This document shows positions 45,681 through 54,651 of a stretch of 64,000 nt of DNA, piece after piece. The notes under the pieces were generated by a model. That model made no database searches, was not told the origin of the DNA, and worked only from the letters and a program-made list of their open reading frames with translations. The stretch lies in the NCBI RefSeq assembly GCF_042675705.1, contig NZ_JBHTJJ010000006.1. The stretch is one strand, 5' to 3'. Position numbers and translations under genes: made by a program. Numbering within the stretch: position 1 is the stretch's first letter; each line of letters begins with the position of its first letter. This DNA is from Ruegeria arenilitoris (GTDB taxonomy: Bacteria > Pseudomonadota > Alphaproteobacteria > Rhodobacterales > Rhodobacteraceae).

Positions 45681-46683
45681 GGACAGAAACGCCGTTTACA
45701 GACTTGCACTGGGTGTGACCGCCGTCTTTTCCCTGGGGCTTTTTCTCGGGTGGCCATTGGCGGTTGTTGGCGCGGTTTTCACTGCGCTCTTCCTTCAGGC
45801 ACCCGCGGCACTGCCGCTGGCCGCGTTTGCGAAACTGTTCATCTTCTCGATTGCGTTGATGTTCGTTTCTTTCCTGCTTTCATCGGTTTTCGCGCCCTAT
45901 CCGGTCGTGTTTCTGATATTGGTGGCGATCGGGATAATCCTGTCCTTCATATGGTCCGTGTCTAGTGCCGGTGTCCTGCCGGGCGTCATCGCCCTGATGG
46001 GGGCGCTGATGATCCCCAACCTTGTTCTGCAATCTCAGGATCTGGCGCTGGTGCTTGTATTCTGGATCCCGCTGAATCTGTTGTTTGCAGGTTTCGTATC
46101 GACGCTGATGTTCACGCTGATTCCGGCCGCCCCCCAGAACGCCACGCAGGCCAAAGACGCATCCGCCGCTGACTTTGACAAGCATCGGCGTATCGTCAGA
46201 ATGTCGCTTGTCACGGTTCCTTTCGCCCTGGCGTTTTTTGTGTCTGGTGCGTCTGCCCTGTTGGTTCTGTTCTTTGTGGCTCTTCTCAGCCAGCAACTCG
46301 CTGCGATGCCTGCCGCCGGCAAAGCCGTGGCCAAGGCGATGCTGACGGCAAACCTGCTCGGAGCAGCTGCGTCCATCATCTGCTACGAAGTCAACGTCAT
46401 CGCGCCGGTCATTCTCACGCCGATCCTGCTGTGCTTTTTCGCCTGCGTGACGCTGGGCGCGCTTGGCAAATCCCACGTACCGCTTGCCGCCGCCGGATCG
46501 GCCCTGACGACGGTCCTGATTGTCTACGGCGGGTCGATTTCACCGTTTTCGGACGAGGCCGATGTCAAAAGCATCACTCGCGTTCTGCAAGTTGCCAGCG
46601 CGGCCCTGTTCGTCATCATAGCCTACGTGGTCGTGGATGAGTTCTGGCCAGAAAAGAAACGCGAAAACCCGGTGAATGCTTGA
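45670..46683 (+). CDS. DUF2955 membrane protein (FUSC/aromatic-acid exporter-like)
   Basis: A 337-residue integral membrane protein with around ten helices, arranged as two blocks separated by a polar stretch (NATQAKDASAADFDKHRR near 160). It resembles DUF2955 proteins, which occur next to HlyD adaptors and are related to the FUSC/YccS/AaeB exporters. It overlaps the HlyD gene by 11 nt. The pair is a plausible export system for an aromatic or organic acid, but cargo is unknown. It is followed by a 42-nt convergent gap before the cupin gene. Confidence 0.8.
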   Translation: MRTEDRNAVYRLALGVTAVFSLGLFLGWPLAVVGAVFTALFLQAPAALPLAAFAKLFIFSIALMFVSFLLSSVFAPYPVVFLILVAIGIILSFIWSVSSAGVLPGVIALMGALMIPNLVLQSQDLALVLVFWIPLNLLFAGFVSTLMFTLIPAAPQNATQAKDASAADFDKHRRIVRMSLVTVPFALAFFVSGASALLVLFFVALLSQQLAAMPAAGKAVAKAMLTANLLGAAASIICYEVNVIAPVILTPILLCFFACVTLGALGKSHVPLAAAGSALTTVLIVYGGSISPFSDEADVKSITRVLQVASAALFVIIAYVVVDEFWPEKKRENPVNA

Positions 46684-46725
46684 CGCAGCCGCCAACTTTG
46701 GCGCCCGCGGTAAATTGGAACGACG

Positions 46726-47190
46726 TCAAAGCTGCAGGGGCGGCCCCAGAAACTCGATCTGCCATTTCTCGGAGAATGCGTTCAGCACGTCCCGGTCGGG
46801 AACTCCGTCTGCCATAATGTCTCCCAGCCCGTTGAAAAAGGCGACCGTGTCGAAGGATGGCAGTATCATGACCGGTTGCCGCGCCGGCCCGTCGGAAAGG
46901 TTCCGAAACGCATGCGCGGCGCCCCCGGGGATCGTTACGACGTCCCCTGTCTCTGCAACAAAGCGCTTTCCATCGCACTCATAGAGATACTGCCCGTCCA
47001 AAACGCGAAAGATTTCAGTTTGCGGGTGACGGTGCAGAGGTGGACCAAACCCCGGTTCATTTATTGTCTCTATGACCGATATATTCTCGTCGGTGGTGTT
47101 ATGCGGTATCCGGACAAACAACTGCAGTCCAATCGCCGGGACGTGGATGGGAGGGTCGGTCAACTTCGAATGCCAGAACTGATAGGGCAT
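46726..47190 (-). CDS. Cupin-domain protein
   Basis: A 154-residue single cupin. Motif 1 is PPLHRHPQTEIFRVLDG near residues 50-68 with two His and a Glu as metal ligands. Motif 2 is VVTIPGGAAHAFRN near 85-98 with the final His. A C-terminal extension (VAFFNGLGDIM) is common in quercetinase-like or sugar-sensing cupins. A strong AAAGGAGGGAGG lies before ATG 47190. The substrate is unknown. The 252 bases beyond it, to 47443, hold no recognisable gene. Confidence 0.85.
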   Translation of the reverse strand: MPYQFWHSKLTDPPIHVPAIGLQLFVRIPHNTTDENISVIETINEPGFGPPLHRHPQTEIFRVLDGQYLYECDGKRFVAETGDVVTIPGGAAHAFRNLSDGPARQPVMILPSFDTVAFFNGLGDIMADGVPDRDVLNAFSEKWQIEFLGPPLQL

Positions 47191-47442
47191 CGATGACCCC
47201 TCCCTCCTTTCCCGCGAGAATTGTTCCGCTTCATGATGACATCTGTCCATCAAGTGAAACAAGCCCGCCGGCGGACCCGCATGACCGTGAACACCGTGCG
47301 GGTTTCACGGAACAGGTGCCGGATACGCGGACGATCCAAAGGTTGCGCACGCTCCCGGATCACGGGGGCCCGGGGCGAGCGGCGCTGAATGACCGCTCGT
47401 CGGGAATTCTGCAAAAGGCCTGCCGACTGCCGACCCTTCGCG
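47191..47442. other. Gap without recognised gene
   Basis: 252 bases between the cupin start and the end of the M16 peptidase gene. A small CCGTGA/TCACGG stem (about 47285-47310) is the only structure noted, and open frames on both strands are short with no family match. The promoter for the cupin gene should lie here. Confidence 0.4.
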
Positions 47443-48753
47443 TCAGTTCGTGGTCTCAAGCCCCTCGGGTGTGCCTACAACCACGAAATGCAGCCCGTCC
47501 GGGTCCAGCAGCTCGGCCGCGACGCGGTTCACCTCGTCCAGCGTCACCGCGTTCACCTTGTCGTTTCGGGTCGCGATGTAGTCGATCGGCAGATCTTCCA
47601 TCTGCATTCCCACCATGATGCCCGCGATCTGGGCATTGCCGTCAAAGCGCAACGGATAGGCGCCGGTCAGATAGGTCTTGGCATCGTCCAGCTCTTTCTG
47701 GGTTACGCCTTCGGTCGCGGCGCGCCGCCATTCGTCGCCAATTACCTCGATAGCCTGCGCGATCCGGTCATTGGCCGAGGATACCGACCCCAGATAGACC
47801 GAGGCCAGATCCTTGGGCACCAGATAGGTCCCGACGCCATAGGTCAGGCCGCGTTTTTCGCGGACTTCCTGCATCAGGCGGCTTTCAAAGCCGCCGCCGC
47901 CGAGGATGTGGTTCAGGATGTAGGCCGCAAAGAAATCCGGATCGTCGCGGTCGATGCCCTTCTGGCCGAACAGCGCCACCGATTGCGGCGTGTCGAACTC
48001 GACCACGGTGACGCCGCCGGGGATCGTTACCTCTGCATTCCCGGGAATCGGTTTGCCCGTTTCGGGCAGGTCCGACAACAGATTGTCCAGCAACGCGCCC
48101 AACTCTTCGGGTGTGATGTCGCCCACCGCGCCCACATACAGACGGTCCTTGGCGAAGACGCCTTTGTAGGCGTCGATGATGTCGTCCCGGGTCAGGGCCG
48201 ATACGCTGTCGATCGAGCCTTTGCCGTTGGATCCATACGGATGATCGCCATAGGCCATTTTGGCGAATGTCTCACCCGCGATGTCATTGGGGTCGGTCTG
48301 TTCCGAGCGCAGCCCGGACAGGACCTGCGCCCGAACCCTGTCGATCGCGTCCTGATCAAAGCGCGGCTGCTGGATGGTGGTGCGCAGCAGGTCAACGGCG
48401 TCGTCCCGGTTTTCAGTCAGGAACTGGGCCGAGATCGCAACACTGTCATCGGTGGCCCTGTATCCGATCGACGCCGCCAGGGATTCCAGCGCCCGCGCGT
48501 AGGTGCGGGAATCCATGTCGCCCGCGCCTTCTTCGAGGAGGCCGCTCATCAGATAGACCGCGCCGCGTTTGTCGGGATCGTCCAGTGACGTGCCCCCGCG
48601 GAACCGCAGCTCCAGCGCAGTGAAGGGGATCGAGTGGTCCTCGACCAGCCAGGCCCGGATGCCGCCGGGCGAGGTGACCTCCTGAATCTTGATCTCGGCC
48701 CAGGCAGGCAGCGCGATCAGCAGGGCGATCAAAGGGGCAAGGAAACGGATCAT
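47443..48753 (-). CDS. M16-family peptidase homologue, inactive-subunit type
   Basis: A 436-residue protein with a signal peptide (MIRFLAPLIALLIALPAWA) and the M16B fold, including a repeated half. Where the catalytic HxxEH would be, the sequence reads GAVYLMSGLLEEGAGD, so the zinc site is missing. The conserved C-terminal-half RxxY-like RGLTYGVG is present. In such gene pairs the inactive subunit partners with a catalytic one, as in the alpha/beta subunits of mitochondrial processing peptidase. Its ATG overlaps the upstream M16 gene by 4 nt. Confidence 0.9.
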   Translation of the reverse strand: MIRFLAPLIALLIALPAWAEIKIQEVTSPGGIRAWLVEDHSIPFTALELRFRGGTSLDDPDKRGAVYLMSGLLEEGAGDMDSRTYARALESLAASIGYRATDDSVAISAQFLTENRDDAVDLLRTTIQQPRFDQDAIDRVRAQVLSGLRSEQTDPNDIAGETFAKMAYGDHPYGSNGKGSIDSVSALTRDDIIDAYKGVFAKDRLYVGAVGDITPEELGALLDNLLSDLPETGKPIPGNAEVTIPGGVTVVEFDTPQSVALFGQKGIDRDDPDFFAAYILNHILGGGGFESRLMQEVREKRGLTYGVGTYLVPKDLASVYLGSVSSANDRIAQAIEVIGDEWRRAATEGVTQKELDDAKTYLTGAYPLRFDGNAQIAGIMVGMQMEDLPIDYIATRNDKVNAVTLDEVNRVAAELLDPDGLHFVVVGTPEGLETTN

Positions 48754-50090
48754 TGGGTCACCTCGTCATCACGCATCAGCCAGCCGGTGACCGACGCTTC
48801 GGGCTGAAGCACCTCGCGCGCGGCGGCAATGATTTCGTCGCCGGTGACGGCCTGGAGGATGTCGGGCCAGGCCTGTACGTCCTCGACCGTCAGTCCGCTG
48901 GTCAGCGCCCGGCCATAGCGGTTGCCGATTCCATCGACGTTGTCTCGGGCATAGACCTGTGCGGCGCGCAGCTGCATCTTGATCCGGTCCAGATCCTCTG
49001 GGTTGACGCCTTCGGCGATGAAATCGGCCACCGCCTGATCCATCGCATCCTCGGCCTCTTGCAGCGACACGCCTTCGGCCGGAACAACGATCAGATCAAA
49101 GGTCGTGTCATCCAGCGACACCCCACGGTAAAACGCCCCGGCATAGACAGCCAGCTGCTGCTCAAGCTGCAGTTTTTCGTTCAGGTAGGATGTGGTGCTG
49201 CCGCCCAGAAGCTCGGCCAGCAGAAACAACGCCGCAGCCTTTTCCTGCGCACCGGCATCACGCTCGGGCGCGAGGTAGCTGCGCTGAACATATGGTTGCG
49301 ACACCCGCGCATCCTTGAAGGTCAGACGCCGCTCGGCGGTCTGAGGCGGTTCCTGCGATCGGACCCGTTCAGGCAGGTCCGGGTTGGCGGGGATCACGCC
49401 ATAATAGGTGTCGGCCAAGGCTTTGACCTCGTCCGGGTCCACATCGCCGGTCACCACCAGTATCGCATTGTTGGGCGCGTAATAGGTCTGGTAGAAGGAC
49501 AGTGCGTCCTCCATGTCCAGTGTCTCCATCTCGTGCTTCCAGCCGATCACCGGAACGCCGTAGCGGTGGTTGAGATACTGCGCCGCGCTCATCTGTTCGC
49601 CGAACAGGGCACGGGGGTTGTTCTCGGTACGCTGGTTGCGTTCCTCCAGGATAACGTCGCGCTCGGTTGCGATGTCGCTCTCGGTCAGCCGGATGTTGCG
49701 CATCCGGTCGGCCTCCATCTTCATCATCAACTCCAGCCGGTCGGCGGCCACGCGCTGGAAATAGGCCGTGTAGTCATACGAGGTGAAGGCGTTGTCGTTG
49801 CCCCCATTGGCCGCAACGGTGGCCGAAAGCTCGCCCGCTTCCATCGTATCGGTGGCCTTGAACAGAAGATGTTCGAGGAAATGCGCCACACCTGACGACC
49901 CGATCGGTTCGTCCGCTGATCCGGCCCGATACCAGACCATATGCTGAACCACGGGCGCGCGGTGATCTTCGACCACGACGACATCCATGCCGTTATCCAG
50001 AGTAAAGGTGGTGACGGCCTCGTGCCCGGTTTCAGCCAAAACCGGGGTTGCGGTCATCAAAGCGGCGCAAAACGCCAAGGCCCGAGCCAT
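48750..50090 (-). CDS. M16-family zinc peptidase, catalytic subunit
   Basis: A 446-residue periplasmic metallopeptidase. After a short signal (MARALAFCAALMTATPVLA), the inverted zinc motif HFLEH is at about residue 67 (GVAHFLEHLLFK) with the downstream Glu in the usual GGNDNAFTSYDYT stretch. GGAGG lies 8 nt before ATG 50090. It probably forms a heterodimer with the adjoining inactive homologue and degrades peptides in the periplasm. The pair precedes the DUF3035 lipoprotein. Confidence 0.93.
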   Translation of the reverse strand: MARALAFCAALMTATPVLAETGHEAVTTFTLDNGMDVVVVEDHRAPVVQHMVWYRAGSADEPIGSSGVAHFLEHLLFKATDTMEAGELSATVAANGGNDNAFTSYDYTAYFQRVAADRLELMMKMEADRMRNIRLTESDIATERDVILEERNQRTENNPRALFGEQMSAAQYLNHRYGVPVIGWKHEMETLDMEDALSFYQTYYAPNNAILVVTGDVDPDEVKALADTYYGVIPANPDLPERVRSQEPPQTAERRLTFKDARVSQPYVQRSYLAPERDAGAQEKAAALFLLAELLGGSTTSYLNEKLQLEQQLAVYAGAFYRGVSLDDTTFDLIVVPAEGVSLQEAEDAMDQAVADFIAEGVNPEDLDRIKMQLRAAQVYARDNVDGIGNRYGRALTSGLTVEDVQAWPDILQAVTGDEIIAAAREVLQPEASVTGWLMRDDEVTQ

Positions 50091-50170
50091 GGGGCATCCT
50101 CCGTTTCGTTACGGTGTTCAAACTACGGTGACGCCGAACGGGTTCAAGAGCGATGACGGAAAGTTAAGAA

Positions 50171-50686
50171 TTATTCATCCGGCGGCGACGAGGGTGTTTC
50201 CACGCCCTGTCTGCGCAAAGCTTCGGTCTGCACTTGGGGATCGATGGCATTGCGCTTGTAGACCTGCGAATAGCGGTCCACCTTGAACAGGCGCAACCGC
50301 GTCCAGCGGCTTTGCCGCTTGCGGAAATCCGCATCTTCCTGAGCTAGAACCTGGCGGGTGTTGGGGGAAACGCCATAGCGGCTGGAAGCCGTCACCAGCG
50401 CCCCGTCCGACGACGGAATACCGGTGCCGGGGTTCAGCGCGCCGGGATTGCCACCCAAGGCAGCCACGGCGTCAGCATTCGGGTTCGGGTCGGTCAGGTT
50501 CGCGCCACCCGGCGTCGGCGCGGGCAGGAAGGCATAATCTTTGGGCTGGGTCAGCGGCTTGACCGGCATGACCGAAAACTCGTCCGGCCCGGGCCCAGGC
50601 GCTTCAAGATGGCGCAGGCCGATATCGGAACATCCTGCGACCGCAGCAGCAAGTGTCAGAGCAATAATGGCGCGCGGCATCCGCAT
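50171..50686 (-). CDS. DUF3035 lipoprotein
   Basis: A 171-residue protein with a lipobox (LTLAAAVAGC, Cys at residue 19). The mature part has PDEFSVMPVKPLTQPKDYAFLP, a Gly/Asn/Pro-rich linker and a basic RKRQSRWTRLRLFKVDRYSQVYKRN segment. This is DUF3035, beta-barrel-assembly accessory-like proteins of Alphaproteobacteria with a BamF-like start. GGAG lies 7 nt before ATG 50686. It is 50 nt from lspA, which processes lipoproteins, and 80 nt from the M16 pair. Confidence 0.85.
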   Translation of the reverse strand: MRMPRAIIALTLAAAVAGCSDIGLRHLEAPGPGPDEFSVMPVKPLTQPKDYAFLPAPTPGGANLTDPNPNADAVAALGGNPGALNPGTGIPSSDGALVTASSRYGVSPNTRQVLAQEDADFRKRQSRWTRLRLFKVDRYSQVYKRNAIDPQVQTEALRRQGVETPSSPPDE

Positions 50687-50736
50687 CTTGGTCTCCAGCC
50701 TGTTTCAGGCGCTTTTATCGCATAACATCCGGCGCG

Positions 50737-51213
50737 TCACGAGGGCTTTTTGCCTTCGAACAGCACCAACCCGAGGGCACCCACGAAAATGAATACGTCG
50801 GCGAGGTTGAAGACGAACGGGTTGTTGATGCCACAGCAGGACATGTTCAGGAAATCCAGAACGTATCCATACAGCACCCGGTCAACCACGTTCCCCAACG
50901 CTCCGCCGATCAGCAATCCACCGAAAACCAGCATCCGCCGCGATGCGGCCGTACGCCAGAGCCAGACGAAAACGCCGATGCTGATGGCCAGCGAAATAGC
51001 GATGAGAAACCAGCGCGCAGCTTCGGAATTGCCCTGGAACAGGCCAAAATTGATGCCGCGGTTCTCGCCGTAGCGAAAGGTCAGCAGCGGCGGCAGTACG
51101 TCGATGCCGCCGGGCCGGTCGGCCACGCGCAACATGTGGACCACCAGGTACTTGCTGAGCTGGTCGATCACAAATGCGGCCAGCCCGGCCCAGAGCAGAA
51201 CCCGGACCCGCAT
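50737..51213 (-). CDS. lspA: Lipoprotein signal peptidase (signal peptidase II)
   Basis: A 158-residue aspartic protease of the inner membrane with four helices. Catalytic Asp111 is in GNVVDR and Asp139 in FNLADVF, with the conserved NRGINFGLF (51-59) before them. It removes signal peptides from prolipoproteins after lipidation. A CC pair at 126-127 in a periplasmic loop is unusual but of unclear relevance. Its ATG overlaps the purH stop by the ATGA pattern, so it is co-translated with purH. Confidence 0.96.
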   Translation of the reverse strand: MRVRVLLWAGLAAFVIDQLSKYLVVHMLRVADRPGGIDVLPPLLTFRYGENRGINFGLFQGNSEAARWFLIAISLAISIGVFVWLWRTAASRRMLVFGGLLIGGALGNVVDRVLYGYVLDFLNMSCCGINNPFVFNLADVFIFVGALGLVLFEGKKPS

Positions 51214-52802
51214 CAGTGACGGAAATGCCGCATGCCGGTGAAAACCATGGCCAGACCGGCTTCGTCGGCGGCAGCGATCACCTCGTCATCGCGCATCGAT
51301 CCGCCCGGCTGGATCACGCAAGTCGCGCCTGCGGCGGCGGCCTCCATCAGCCCGTCGGGGAAGGGAAAGAACGCGTCCGAGGCTACGGCCGAGCCGATGG
51401 TCAGCGGTTCGGGCAGGCCCAGGCTTTCGGCCATGCGCTCGGCCTTCTTGGCGGCGATCAAGGCGGAATCCACCCGGCTCATCTGACCGGCGCCGACGCC
51501 CACCGTGGCCTCGTTCTTGACGTAGACGATGGCGTTCGACTTGACGTGCTTGGCCACTTTCCAGGCAAACAGCAGATCGCGCATCTGCTCGGGCGTGGGG
51601 GCCAGCTTGGTCACGACCGTCAGGTCATCCATCTCGATATGCCCGTTGTCCTTGTCCTGCACCAGCAGCCCGCCGGCCACCTGGCGCACGGTCTTGCCGC
51701 CGGCGCGCACGCCGGGCAGAGCCTCGGTGGTCAGCAGGCGCAGGTTCTTTTTGGCGGCAAAGATCGCCTTGGCCTCGTCGGTGGCGCCGGGGGCGATCAC
51801 GACCTCGGTGAAGATGCCGGTGATTTCGCGCGCGGTTTCGGCGTCCAGCGGCCGGTTCAGCGCCACGATCCCGCCAAAAGCCGAGGTCCGGTCGCAGTCG
51901 AATGCGGCTTTGTATGCCTCGAGCAACGTGGCGCCCGTTGCAACGCCGCAAGGATTGGCATGTTTGATGATGGCACATGCGGCGCTGTCGCGCGGGTCGA
52001 ACTCGGCCACCAGTTCAAAGGCGGCGTCGGTGTCGTTGATGTTGTTGTAGCTCAGCTCTTTGCCCTGATGCTGCACGGCGGTGGCGACACCGGGGCGGTC
52101 CGAGCCATCGACATAGAACGCCGCCTGCTGGTGGCTGTTCTCGCCATACCGCAGGGGCTGTTTCAACTCGCCGGCGAACACGCGGCGCTTGGGGGTGTCG
52201 ATCTGCAGCGCATCGGCCAGCCAACTGGACACGGCCGCGTCATAGGCTCCGGTGCGGGCATAGGCCTTCTGCGCCAGCCACTGGCGGAAGCCCAGCGACG
52301 TCTTGCCGTAGTTTTCCTCGAGCTGATCCAGCAGGGCTGAGTAGTCTTCGACATCGACCACCACGTTGACGAAGGTGTGGTTCTTGGCCGCGGCGCGGAT
52401 CATCGCGGGGCCGCCGATGTCGATGTTTTCGATGCATTCGTCATAGCCCGCGCCCTTGGCCACCGTTTCCTCGAACGGGTAGAGATTGACCACCAGCAGG
52501 TCGATCGGGCCGATGCCATGCTCCTGCATCGCTGCCACATGGGCGTCATTGTCGCGCAGCGCCAGTAGGCCACCATGCACCATCGGGTGCAGCGTCTTGA
52601 CCCGGCCATCCATCATCTCGGGGAATCCCGTGACCTCGCTGACATCTTTGACCGCAAGCCCAGCATCACGCAGCGCCTTGGCGGTGCCGCCGGTCGACAG
52701 CAGCTCGACCCCACGGTCGGCCAGGGCCTTGCCCAGATCGATCAATCCGGTCTTGTCGGAAACGGAAAGCAACGCGCGGCGCACGGGGTGAAGGTCGGTC
52801 AT
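51213..52802 (-). CDS. purH: Bifunctional AICAR transformylase / IMP cyclohydrolase
   Basis: A 529-residue enzyme catalysing the last two steps of purine synthesis, formylation of AICAR then cyclisation to IMP. The N-terminal IMP cyclohydrolase (about 1-200) has LLSVSDKTGLIDLGKALA, GGTAKALRDAG and NLYPFEETVA. The C-terminal transformylase has KHANPCGVA near 280 with the catalytic Lys-His and DAFFPFPDGLMEAA near 480. ATG 52802 has AAGGA about 12 nt upstream. It follows the heparinase gene by 21 nt, in a run leading to lspA. Confidence 0.97.
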   Translation of the reverse strand: MTDLHPVRRALLSVSDKTGLIDLGKALADRGVELLSTGGTAKALRDAGLAVKDVSEVTGFPEMMDGRVKTLHPMVHGGLLALRDNDAHVAAMQEHGIGPIDLLVVNLYPFEETVAKGAGYDECIENIDIGGPAMIRAAAKNHTFVNVVVDVEDYSALLDQLEENYGKTSLGFRQWLAQKAYARTGAYDAAVSSWLADALQIDTPKRRVFAGELKQPLRYGENSHQQAAFYVDGSDRPGVATAVQHQGKELSYNNINDTDAAFELVAEFDPRDSAACAIIKHANPCGVATGATLLEAYKAAFDCDRTSAFGGIVALNRPLDAETAREITGIFTEVVIAPGATDEAKAIFAAKKNLRLLTTEALPGVRAGGKTVRQVAGGLLVQDKDNGHIEMDDLTVVTKLAPTPEQMRDLLFAWKVAKHVKSNAIVYVKNEATVGVGAGQMSRVDSALIAAKKAERMAESLGLPEPLTIGSAVASDAFFPFPDGLMEAAAAGATCVIQPGGSMRDDEVIAAADEAGLAMVFTGMRHFRH

Positions 52803-52823
52803 GGGTCCAAAGGTCCTTTTGGC

Positions 52824-54563
52824 TCAGTCGAAATCGGGCTCGTCTCGGTGCACGTCGCGCACGGCATAGGCTGTATCCTGCGCCTTGCTCAGCGTCCACC
52901 GGATGCGCGTCGCATACTCGATTGCGCGGCCGGATAGAACGATCTGTTTTGTCGCGCGGGGCTTCAGACGGCCTTTTTCCAAGTAAACGCTTGGCTCAAG
53001 AGACAATTTTCCGGCGCCGTCATGGCGAAAAACCCAGATCTCGCCGCTTTTAAGCGCCATCGAAACCGCAGACCCCCCCAGATCCAGCGCGGCGTCCACG
53101 TCCGGATGCAGGTGAAACCGGATGTCAAAACCGATCCCTGACAGCTTGGATGCGTCAACCGCCCGGTCAAATTGGCGTTTTGCCTTGTCGGTGGCCGTCA
53201 AAAGGATGTCTTCACCAGTTACCTCGCGCCCGTCAAAACGCAGCTCGATCGTACGGGCATGGGTAAGTCCGAACACCTTGGCGTACCCATCATGGCCCGC
53301 CATCACGCGCGCGCCTTCGAACGAATCCTCGAACTCCACCGGCACCTCGCTCGGGGCGTCCACCATTGCTTCGTTCGCGGTTCCCTTGGTCGAAGCAGCC
53401 AACCGGGCGCTGGAGTATCCATCCAGGCAAAGGGTCGAATGCGAAGGCGTGGCGCGCCCTGCCCTGCGCCACTCCAACCCGAAGCTTTCGCCCGAACCGC
53501 AATTGACGATCAATGGCCGCCGCCCCGAGGTCAGCTCGAAAGCCAGTGTCGAGGCGTGCGCCATGTACGAGGCCGCCCCTTTGGCCGGGGGTGCTGCGTC
53601 GATGATCACCGTGGTGCGGGCGGCAGCCAGACGGGCATAGCCCATGGTCAGGCCTTTGACGGGTTTGGGCTTGACCCCGCTTTGGGCCAGCGCCTGTTCC
53701 AATCGGCCTTCTACACCGCGGCCACCGCCGTGAAACCGGGCCAGCCCGCCGTCGGCATGACGCAGGCTGCGCAAGGTCGGAGCAATCCGTTTGATTGCTG
53801 CCGTCTGGGCGGCGGGCGTGCCGCGCCCCACTTCGCTGAGCGCGGCGGATGTCCACGCCAGCAGGGTAAAGACCTCGAGCAATTCCTCAGGGTTCCGCGT
53901 TGGAATGCCCCCCTGCGCGTCGATCTGGGCCTCGCATTCCCGCGCCAACGCCCGAACGGCCGGGTCCGAGATGTCTTCCATCCCCTCCAGTGCCAAACCG
54001 GCCTGAACCAAACCTGCCAAGGCCTCGAACCGCGGCAGACCCGGTGTCGCGGCGTGCCAGCGTTTGGACAGGAACCAGGTCTGCTGTGACAGAGACCGAA
54101 AAAACAGCCGGCTATGGGCCTCGTCCATACCGCGCAGCAGGAACAGCGCGTGATTGATCCAGCGGATCAGGCGGCGTCCGGTCAGGTCTGGGGCCCAGCC
54201 CGGACCCTGCCCCTTGCCGTGGGTCCCGATCCAGCCCCAGACCCAGCGTTGCGCCTTTTCCCGTGCCGCGATATCTCCCACCGCGGCTAGGTCGTCCAGC
54301 CAGGCAAATCCATGCCGTTCATCGTCGAATGCGGCGTTGGGGGCCACGACCTCCCATAAGCCCGTGTCCGGAGCTTCGACCAGATAACCCGCAAACAAAA
54401 GATTTCCCGCCACCAGTTGACGCCCGCGCGCAAATGAACCAACGGTGCGCGGCTCGGGCTGACCGACAAAGCCGCTGACGGGCTTGCGGCGCTGGCTGAG
54501 GCGCGCGTAGAGACGGTTCTGAAACCGCACCCATCGGTTGGCCATGGTGTCCGAATTCGACAT
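52824..54563 (-). CDS. Heparinase II/III family protein
   Basis: A 579-residue two-domain protein. The N-terminal alpha/alpha toroid has RRLIRWINHALFLLRG and WFLSKRWHAATPGLPRFEALAGLV near 160-190, and the C-terminal beta-sandwich lyase domain has DGGLARFHGGG and the PLIVNCGSGE block near 370. Uronic-acid lyases of this superfamily cleave acidic polysaccharides; in Alphaproteobacteria this housekeeping copy lies between rsmB and purH, and its polysaccharide substrate is not known. It starts at ATG 54563 or 54545; neither has a strong ribosome site. Any signal peptide is unclear. Confidence 0.88.
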   Translation of the reverse strand: MSNSDTMANRWVRFQNRLYARLSQRRKPVSGFVGQPEPRTVGSFARGRQLVAGNLLFAGYLVEAPDTGLWEVVAPNAAFDDERHGFAWLDDLAAVGDIAAREKAQRWVWGWIGTHGKGQGPGWAPDLTGRRLIRWINHALFLLRGMDEAHSRLFFRSLSQQTWFLSKRWHAATPGLPRFEALAGLVQAGLALEGMEDISDPAVRALARECEAQIDAQGGIPTRNPEELLEVFTLLAWTSAALSEVGRGTPAAQTAAIKRIAPTLRSLRHADGGLARFHGGGRGVEGRLEQALAQSGVKPKPVKGLTMGYARLAAARTTVIIDAAPPAKGAASYMAHASTLAFELTSGRRPLIVNCGSGESFGLEWRRAGRATPSHSTLCLDGYSSARLAASTKGTANEAMVDAPSEVPVEFEDSFEGARVMAGHDGYAKVFGLTHARTIELRFDGREVTGEDILLTATDKAKRQFDRAVDASKLSGIGFDIRFHLHPDVDAALDLGGSAVSMALKSGEIWVFRHDGAGKLSLEPSVYLEKGRLKPRATKQIVLSGRAIEYATRIRWTLSKAQDTAYAVRDVHRDEPDFD

Positions 54564-54651
54564 GACGTGTGTTGCTCTGCCCCTGCCGCTCTGCTGGCGT
54601 TTGAACCAACGATAGCCGGGCCGGTTCGTCAAGTCATCGAAAAGCGACCGG

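Noticed and set aside
47221..47442. Possible tRNA or small RNA in the gap after the cupin gene
   Set aside because: Only a short CCGTGA/TCACGG stem is seen. There is no cloverleaf, CCA end or terminator.
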